A DNA stretch of 64,000 nucleotides from JBBDYH01 sp040901795 (GTDB lineage Bacteria > Planctomycetota > Planctomycetia > Pirellulales > JALHPA01): the NCBI GenBank assembly GCA_040901795.1, contig JBBDYH010000122.1, positions 1-64,000 on the forward strand. The letters are read 5' to 3'. Position 1 is the stretch's first letter; every line of letters begins with the position of its first letter. The notes beneath the pieces were generated by a model. The model was given only the letters and a program-made list of their open reading frames with translations. It ran no database searches and was not told the DNA's origin. Made by a program: the position numbers and the translations under genes. Positions 43,756-51,800 of the stretch are shown one piece after another.

Positions 43756-45513
43756 ATGTCCCTTTCGCATCGGCTATTGTGCTGCGTTTTATCGATCAGT
43801 TTGGCCCTGCCTGTAACGCCGGCCCTCGTGGTGGCGCAAGGCGCCGAAAAGTCGAAGGGACAGGCAACCCGAACGCAGCCGCGGCCTTCAGCGGCACAAC
43901 GCGGCGCTACACCCCCGAGCAAGGCGCCTGCGGGTCGCGCGCAAGCGACGCCGAAGTTGCAGGGCAACCAGGCAGCCCCGGCGGAGAAACCGCTCGACCT
44001 GCGCTATATTCAGCCCGATGCGTTTGCTGTCGTCGTAGTGCATCCGCGCGCCGTTTTTGAGGCGCCGGCGATGGATCTCCTACCCCGAGAGGTCATTACA
44101 GCCGCCGCGATGAAGGAGGCCGGCATTGACCCGACGAAGATCGACCGGGCGATTATCAGCGTCGCCAACTTCGCTCCGCCGAGCGAACCGACAGTCGCTG
44201 GCGTCGCTTACTTCTCCGAGCCGTTCGATCCACAGCAGGTGCTGGCACCGATCCGCGCACAGGCCAAGGAGGGCGCCGTCGCGGGCAAGTCTTACTGGAC
44301 GGACCCGCGCGCAAACATGGCCTTCCACATGCCCGACAATCGAACCATTGTCGTAGCGCCCGAAGCGGTGCTCAAGCAATTGCTCAGCGCCCAGGGCGCT
44401 GCCGATTCGCCGCTCGCGCGGCGGCTGCAGAAGACGGCGTGGTCCGCGGACGCGGTAGCTATTCTGAGCATCGATTCGGTTCGGGAACAGATAAACGCGT
44501 TGCTGGCACAAGTCCCTCCGCTGCCGCCTCCGTTTCAAGAGTTCACCAAAATCCCCGACCTCACTTCGGCCGTCGAAGTGCGCGTCGAGCTGGGCGGCAA
44601 GCCTGATTTTGAGTTGACATTTCACGCTCGCAACAACCAGGCCGCGGAACTGGAACGATTGCTCCTCACGGCCCTCGCCGTCGGCAAGGAAGCCGTCCTG
44701 GCACAGGTGACCCGCGAGCTAAAAGGCGACGATCCAGTCGAGCAAGCAACCGCCCAGTACATGCGCCGGGTTGTGGACCACTTCGCGAGCGTGCTCAAGC
44801 CTGTGCGCACGGACGATCGCGTGGCCATCAGTCTGCATAGCGGCGGCGGCGCGGCGACGATCGGCGTGTTGGTTGCCTTGCTGCTGCCTGCGATCCAGGC
44901 GGCCCGCGAAGCGGCGCGGCGCACAGCTTCGATGAACAATATGAAGCAAATCAACTTGGCGTTGCTGAACTATCTCGACGCGAACAAAAGTTTTCCAGCG
45001 CGCGCTATTCTCGACAAGCAAGGCAAACCGCTGTTGAGTTGGCGAGTCCAAATTCTCCCGTACATCGAAGAGAATGAGCTCTACCAGCAATTTCGCTTGG
45101 ACGAACCGTGGGACAGCGAGCACAACAAAAAGCTGCTCGCTCAGGTGCCCGCCGTCTACCGCAACCCCAACCTTCCGGATGACACCAAGACGAACTACCT
45201 CGTGCCGGTGGGCGAGGACACGATCTTTTCCGGCGACGCGGGTGCTCGTCTCCGTGACATTAAGGACGGGGTGAGCAAGACAATTCTTGTCCTGGAGGTC
45301 GATGCCGACCGGGCCGTTCCCTGGACCAAGCCCGACGACTTCAAGGTGGAAGCAGACGACCCGCTTTCGGGGCTAGGTCACTTCCGGGCGGGCGGTGCCT
45401 TCGCGGCCGGCTTTGCAGACGGGTCGGTGCGCATGATCTCGCGCGACCTTGACGCGGAGACCTTTCTGCGGCTGCTGAAGAAGGCCGACGGATTACCGGT
45501 TATGGTGCCGTAA
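43756..45513 (+). CDS. Secreted protein with internal DUF1559 domain
   Basis: The product is 585 aa. A signal peptide (LLCCVLSISLALPVTPALVV) and a Pro/Gln/Ala-rich linker precede an unknown domain (about 80-360). A DUF1559 domain follows from about 366 (GVLVALLLPAIQAAREAARR, MNNMKQINLALLNYLDANKS, then LPYIEENELYQQFRLDEPWD, GFADGSVRMISRDLD). The FTLVE prepilin cleavage site is absent, so this protein is not a pseudopilin. AGGAGG lies 8 bases before ATG 43756. Confidence 0.85.
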   Translation: MSLSHRLLCCVLSISLALPVTPALVVAQGAEKSKGQATRTQPRPSAAQRGATPPSKAPAGRAQATPKLQGNQAAPAEKPLDLRYIQPDAFAVVVVHPRAVFEAPAMDLLPREVITAAAMKEAGIDPTKIDRAIISVANFAPPSEPTVAGVAYFSEPFDPQQVLAPIRAQAKEGAVAGKSYWTDPRANMAFHMPDNRTIVVAPEAVLKQLLSAQGAADSPLARRLQKTAWSADAVAILSIDSVREQINALLAQVPPLPPPFQEFTKIPDLTSAVEVRVELGGKPDFELTFHARNNQAAELERLLLTALAVGKEAVLAQVTRELKGDDPVEQATAQYMRRVVDHFASVLKPVRTDDRVAISLHSGGGAATIGVLVALLLPAIQAAREAARRTASMNNMKQINLALLNYLDANKSFPARAILDKQGKPLLSWRVQILPYIEENELYQQFRLDEPWDSEHNKKLLAQVPAVYRNPNLPDDTKTNYLVPVGEDTIFSGDAGARLRDIKDGVSKTILVLEVDADRAVPWTKPDDFKVEADDPLSGLGHFRAGGAFAAGFADGSVRMISRDLDAETFLRLLKKADGLPVMVP

Positions 45514-45530
45514 GGTAGCCTGCAGGTTTG

Positions 45531-45636
45531 CTCTCTGTCGGGAACGCCCTCCGTGGCGTTCCGGAAGTGCTCGACGATGTCGCTATACCAACTCGCCCAA
45601 TCCCGGCGCGCCGGGAGCACAGAGGCAGTTCCCTAC
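45531..45636. repeat. Palindromic interspersed repeat, copy left of the macroglobulin gene
   Basis: The unit runs from ctctgtcgggaacgccctcc through ggcgttccggaag and caactcgccc to cacagaggcagttccctac. A sister copy at 54464-54577 has the same order. The gap 45514-45849 holds only this repeat and a weak run resembling TTGACG...TAAACT with too short a spacer. No gene was seen. Confidence 0.8.
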
Positions 45637-45849
45637 AGTGTTGTGACCCGACGGGTGTTACAACCGCGTTACACCGACCGGCGCCGCCAGATGCTAAAAT
45701 CCAGCCGGATGGAAACTTTTGACGCTCGTGGGGCGTCTAAACTCGCGTGATGCCCTGTCGGGTGTCCGCCAATGCCAGCCTGATCTGGCGCACGAGCACG
45801 CGCCACAGCCCGTGGCACACGGAACTATTCGTCTCAGGAGTCTTTTGCA

Positions 45850-48800
45850 ATGCCATTCCGCGCTTACTTGGCCCTGATTGTATCCGTAGCTTTGTGTAAC
45901 GCGGCCCTCGTCCCGGCGGCCGACGACGTCAAAAACGGTAAAGGCGCCGCCGAACTGAAAACGATCAAGGCCGAATACAAGATTCCGGAGCAGGTGCGCC
46001 AGCTTCTGCAAGACCGCAGCTATGCCGAAGCGGTCAAGGCGATTGACGAGGCCGCCGCCCAACCCGACGCCGCCAAGGATTACCTCGCTTTCCTCAAGGC
46101 CCGCGCTTTACATCTTCAACAGAAGTACGACGAGGCGATCGAGCAATATACGGCGCTGGCCAAGGAACATCCCAAGAGCGAGTGGGGACAGCGTGCGAAG
46201 TTCGGCATGGCGGTGTCCTACGCCCGCAAGGGCGACTTTCGCGCTGCTGAGTTGATCTACAAGGAGCAGGCTGAGCGGCTGCTGTCGGCCGACCGAAAGC
46301 AGGAGATTGCTGACTTATATCTGGAGTTCGCCGACGCCTATTTCAAGCCCAAAGACGAATTGCAGCAGAAGCCGGACTACGCCAAAGCGCTGGAGTTCTA
46401 CAAGAAGGCGTTGGAAGTCGGCCCTAAACCCGACCGCAAGGCCGCAGTCGAGTTGCAGATCGCCCGCTCTTATCAACTGCTCGGCAATCACCAGGAGGCC
46501 GCGAACCTTTATGCAAAGTTCATCAAGGAGCACAAACTCCTTCTCCCCCCGGGAGAGGGCCGGGGTGAGGGGATCAAGCGCGACATCGAAGCGCGGTTCC
46601 GCCTGGGTGAGGCGCAACTCGCCCTGGGCCAGCGCGACGAGGCGCGGAGGACCTGGCAGGATCTGCTGGCTGCGCACGCTGATGCGAAGCACGAGCACAT
46701 TCCTCAGGCGGCGTTCAATCTCTCGGCAACGTACGGCCTGCCCAGCCCCGGCAACAAGGAAGAGCTGAGCCTGGGGGTATCGTCGCTTGAATCGTTCTTG
46801 AAGAAATACCCCGACCACCAGCTTGCGCCGCAGGCCCATCTGCGAATCGCTCAGAGTTATATGAACTTCGGTCGCAACGCAGATGCGGTGAAGGCGATCG
46901 ATCGATTTTTATCGGACAAACGATACGCCGATAAGGACGAGATCGCCGACGCTCGAAACCTGCTCGGCCGCGCGTATCAGCTCCAGAAGAAGTTCGACCA
47001 GGCGCTTCAAGCCTGGCGCGATTACCTCGCAAAACACGCCTCGCACTCGGCCTGGAGCGACGTGCAGCGCGCGATCATCGACACCGAGTACCTGGTCGGC
47101 GTCGAGCAGCGGCAGAACAAGCAGTACGACGAGGCTCGCAAAACCTGGTCAGAGTTCATGGTGAAGTACGCGCTCGACAGCCGCAACCCGGCGATCCTCT
47201 ATCAGCTTGGGCAGATGTACTTCGAGGAGGAAAAATACGCCGAAGCGATCGCCGACTGGCGGCGGCTGGTTTCCAAGTATCCCGGCACGAACGAATCGTC
47301 GCAGGCTCAATACATGATCGCCGCGACGCTCGAAGGCAAGCTCGGCAAGCTGGAAGAGGCGCTCGCGGAGTACAAGAAGGTCACTTGGGGGAATTTCACG
47401 CCGCACGCGCGCGTGGCCATCGGTCGGTTGACGGCCAAGACCATGTCGATCGCCAGCGACCGCGTATTTCGCAACAACGAGACGCCGCGGATCAAGCTCA
47501 CTTCGCGAAACATCGACGCCGTGACGGTCAAGGCGTACAAGGTCGATCTGGAGACCTACTTCCGTAAGATGCACAACGTTCATGGCGTCGAAGGGCTCGA
47601 CATTTCCCTGATCGATCCCGATCAGACCATCGAGTACAAGGTGCCCGACTATGCCGACTATCAGCAGCTCGAGAATGAGATCGAAATTCCGCTGCCGAAA
47701 ACGGCCGAAGGCGACGCACCCACGGCCGGCGTGATGGCTGTCACGGTCAGCAGCAAGACGCTGGAAGCGACGACGCTGGTGATCGCCAGCGACCTCGAGA
47801 TCATCGTCAAGAGTTCGCGCGACGAAGTGTTCGTCTTTGCCCAGAACATGCTCACCGGCAAACCGTGGCCAAAGGCACGCCTGCTCGTGTCCAATGGCCA
47901 GCAGGTGTTCGCCGAGGGACAGACCGGCGACGACGGCGTGTTTAAGCAGTCGTACAAGGAGCTCAAGGCGACCGAGGACGTGCGCATTTTCGCGGCGGCC
48001 GACGGCAGTGTGGCGTCGAACGTGGTCAGCCTGTCCGGTTTGAACGTCGCGCAAGGATTGCCCGACCGCGGCTACATCTACACCGACCGGCCCGCGTACC
48101 GCGCCGGCCAGCTTGTCCACGTCCGTGGCATTTTGCGTAAGGCCTCAGACGACAACTTCGTGATCGAGAAGGACAAGAAGTACGCCCTCGAAGTCTATGA
48201 CACGCGGAACCGCGCCGTTTGGCAGGAGGATGTGAAAGTCTCCGAGTACGGCACGTTCCGGGCGATGTTCACTCTCCCTTCGACCAGCCCGCCGGGGGCC
48301 TACCGGATCGTGGTTCGCGATCAGGAGGACAAGACGCACGAGGGGAGCTTTACGGTCCACGAGTATCGCCTGGAGCCGATCCGCCTGGCGGTCGAAACCG
48401 AGCGGAAGGTGTTCTATCGCGGCGAAGAGATCGAAGGAAAGATCACCGCAAAGTTTTACTACGGCGCACCGCTGGTCGGCCGCGAGATTCGCTATCAGCT
48501 TGGCAGCGAACGCAGCTACACTGCCACGACCGACGCGAACGGCGAGGTGAAATTCAAACTGCCGACGCGCGACTTCCGCGAAACTCAAGTTCTTCCGCTT
48601 GCGGTTTCGCTGCCGGAGCGCAGCCTGAGTATAACGCAGAATTTTTTCCTGGCGGCGCAAGGGTACACGCTCGCCGTTTCAACGTTGCGTAATGTCTATG
48701 TGGCCGGCGAGTCGTTCGATGTCGAGGTCAAGGCCCTCGATGCCGAAGGAAAGCCCATCTCCCAGAACGTTACGCTCAAGCTGCTGGAACAGACCAACGT

Positions 48801-51800
48801 CGGCGGCAAAGTAGGCGAGCGCGAAGTCGAGCAGCATGAGGTCATCACGGACGCCAAGGACGGCGTAGTGCGCAAAACGCTGAAGGTCGCCAAAGGAGCG
48901 ACCTATATCGTCCGCGCCGAAGGGACCGATCGCTTCGAGAACGCGATCACCGGACAGCACGCGGTGCAAATCTCCGACGACGAGGACACCGTCCGCCTGC
49001 GGATCCTGGCCGATAAGCACCTTTACAAAGCCGGCGACACGGCGGCAGTACAGATCCACTGGCGCGAAGAGCCGGCGCTGGCGCTCGTGACGTATCAAGG
49101 CGCCAAGGTCCTCGATTATAAGCTCGTCGAGCTCAAGCAGGGGGCGAACAAACTATCCGTCCCCATGTCGGCCAGGCTGGCGCCGAACTTCGAGTTGTCG
49201 GTGATCGTGATGACCGACACGCGGGCGCCGAAGAAGGACGGCAACGCGGCCGCCGACGCCACCGCCGTGAAGACCACCGGTGTCTCGCCAAAGAAGCCCA
49301 TCGTTCGCTTCCATACCGCCTCGAGCGAGTTCCGCGTCACGCGAGACCTGAAGGTGACAATGGAAACGAAGCGCAAAGCCGGAGCAAAAGGGCCGCTCCG
49401 TCCCGGCGAGGAACTGGAGTTGGTTATCAAGGCCACCGACCCGCAAGGCAAGCCGGTCGTCGCCGAATTGAGCGTGGCCATGGTCGAGCAGTCGCTGTTA
49501 GCCATGTTTTCCAGCCACGTGCCGGCGATCCATGACTTTTTCGCCGGCGGCATGCGCGAGATCACGGTCCGCTCCGGCTCGAGCATCACGTTCAGCTATC
49601 ACCCGGCGACGAGGCCGATCGACAAGCAACTTTTGGCCGAGGCTGAACGGCTGGAGATTGCCGCCGACGAATCCGCGCGGCTCGCGGCGACCGATGCCTT
49701 CGGTGTGGCCGGCGCCCCTCGGGGCGGTCCGCTCGGCGCTGTCATCGTCAGTGGCGCGGATGGTGCAACGACAAATGGTGGTTGGGGTGCCGTGGGAGGA
49801 GCAGGTTCTGTTGAGTCGTTTGACACGAATCTGGGACTCATAGTAAGTCAGTCACAGCGAGTGGTCGAACAGGAGAGAGAAGAGCGCCTCTTGGCTTCGG
49901 CGTTCTCGGATGGTTTCGACGATCCATTCGCTGGAGATGGAAATCTGCGCTTTAATCGGGTCGCCGGCGTGCTGGACGAAACTCCCGGCGTCAACAATCG
50001 GATGCTCGAGCAAAGCGCGCTCAAAAAACGGCTGGCGACCGGTGCCCGAGCGGCGATCACGCGCGGTCTAGCCGACAAGCGCGGCGGTGGACAGCAAGCC
50101 CAGACCGGGAAGGATATTGACAAAGACGCGAAAGAATTGGCGGACTTCGACTCGCTGACAGACATAATCACTTCGACGATCGAGCCGGAGGAGTACGGTT
50201 ACGCGAGTTTGGGCAAACTCCTCGCCGCAGGCCAGAACGGCCGCCGCGCCAACGACGCCGAAACCTCGCGTCAAATCCTCGAAGCCAATAGCGTCAACCT
50301 CAACTGGTCGATCCAGAACGGCTTCAAGGATTTTGTCTGCGTCAGCCCGACGGGCGAGCAGTTCAACGTCAATTTTCGCAACACGCTGGGTGACACGCTG
50401 ACCGCAGCCGACGTGCAGAAATTCGCGGCCAATCTGGCCCGCACAGGCGCCGTGATTGTCGCCCAACAGGGGCCCCAGGAAACCGGCTATTGGAACCCGG
50501 TGGTGGTGACCGACGAAAAAGGCGAAGCCACCCTCACTCTCACCGTCCCCGAGCAGTCGACCGCCTGGAAAATCAACGCCAAGGGGATCACCGCCGACAC
50601 GCTGGCCGGCGAAGCGGACCTCGAAATCGTCGCCAAAAAGGACCTGTTCGGCGAGCTAAAACTGCCATTGGCTTTCACGGACGGCGACGACGCCGAGATC
50701 ATCGTCTCGGTCCATCACGATCTGAAGAAAGACGCGAAGACCAATATCGTCGCGACACTGCGGACGATTATCGGCAGCCGCACGATCGAAGAGAAGAAGA
50801 CCGTCGCTGTCACTGGCGGCGGGATGCAAGAGCTGACGTTTAAGACCTCCATCCGAAGGCCGGATAAAACGGCGAACAAGGATGAATCGAAAGGAAAGAA
50901 GGACGTCAAGAAGGATACAGCGGAGACTCACGTGGCAAACGATCTCGTCGCCTTTGAACTAGTTGTAGAAAACGGAGATCAGCAAGACAGAATCCGCCGC
51001 GTCGTGCCGATCCGTCCCTACGGCGTGCCGGTGTACGTCACCGCCAGCGGCAGCGCCTCAAGCGATACGACTGCCTGGATTGAGCCCAACCCCGAAATGC
51101 CGCTGCAATCTCCGGGCCTGCAGATCATCATCGGACCCACGGTCGAGCGCAGCTTGTTAGACATCGTGCTCGGCACGCCGCCGGCCTGCCAGCTCGATGC
51201 GGTAACCATTGCCTCCGGCCTTGACGTGACCACCAGCGACTTGATGGCTTCGCTCGCCTTGCAAAAATTGCTCGGCGAAACGCGCGACAAGCTCGCGCCG
51301 CAAGCCCAGGCGCTCGACGCGCGCATCCGCACGGCGCTCAGCCAGCTCATCTCGGCGCAACAGGAAGACGGCGGTTGGACCTGGTCGGGTCACGGCCAGA
51401 CGAGCCATCGCTTTACATCGGCCCGCGTTGTGTGGGCGTTGGCGCTTGCCAAGCGCGCCGGCTACAAGGTCGCCGACGACCGGTTCGAAAAGGCCAAGAC
51501 CTACCTGCAAAGCCAAATCGCCAATACGAGCGAAACCGACTTTGAGAGCAAGGCGATCCTGCTGCATGCCTTGTCAGTCGCCGGCCAAGGCGACTTTACG
51601 CTCGCCAACCGCCTGCACCGCAATAAGCCCTCGCTCTCCACCGCCGCGCTTGCGCACCTGGCCTTGGCATTTGCCGAAATGGACCGCAAAGCAACCGCCG
51701 CCGAGCTGCTCGAAGATCTCGGCGAGCGCGACCTGACGAACGTGCCGGTCCGCCGCGCGACTGCGCTGGGCTCGCTGCCGTGGAGCTATTCGGCCACCGA

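Noticed and set aside
45711..45745. TTGACG...TAAACT as a promoter for the macroglobulin gene
   Set aside because: The spacer is only 13 bases, too short for sigma-70.
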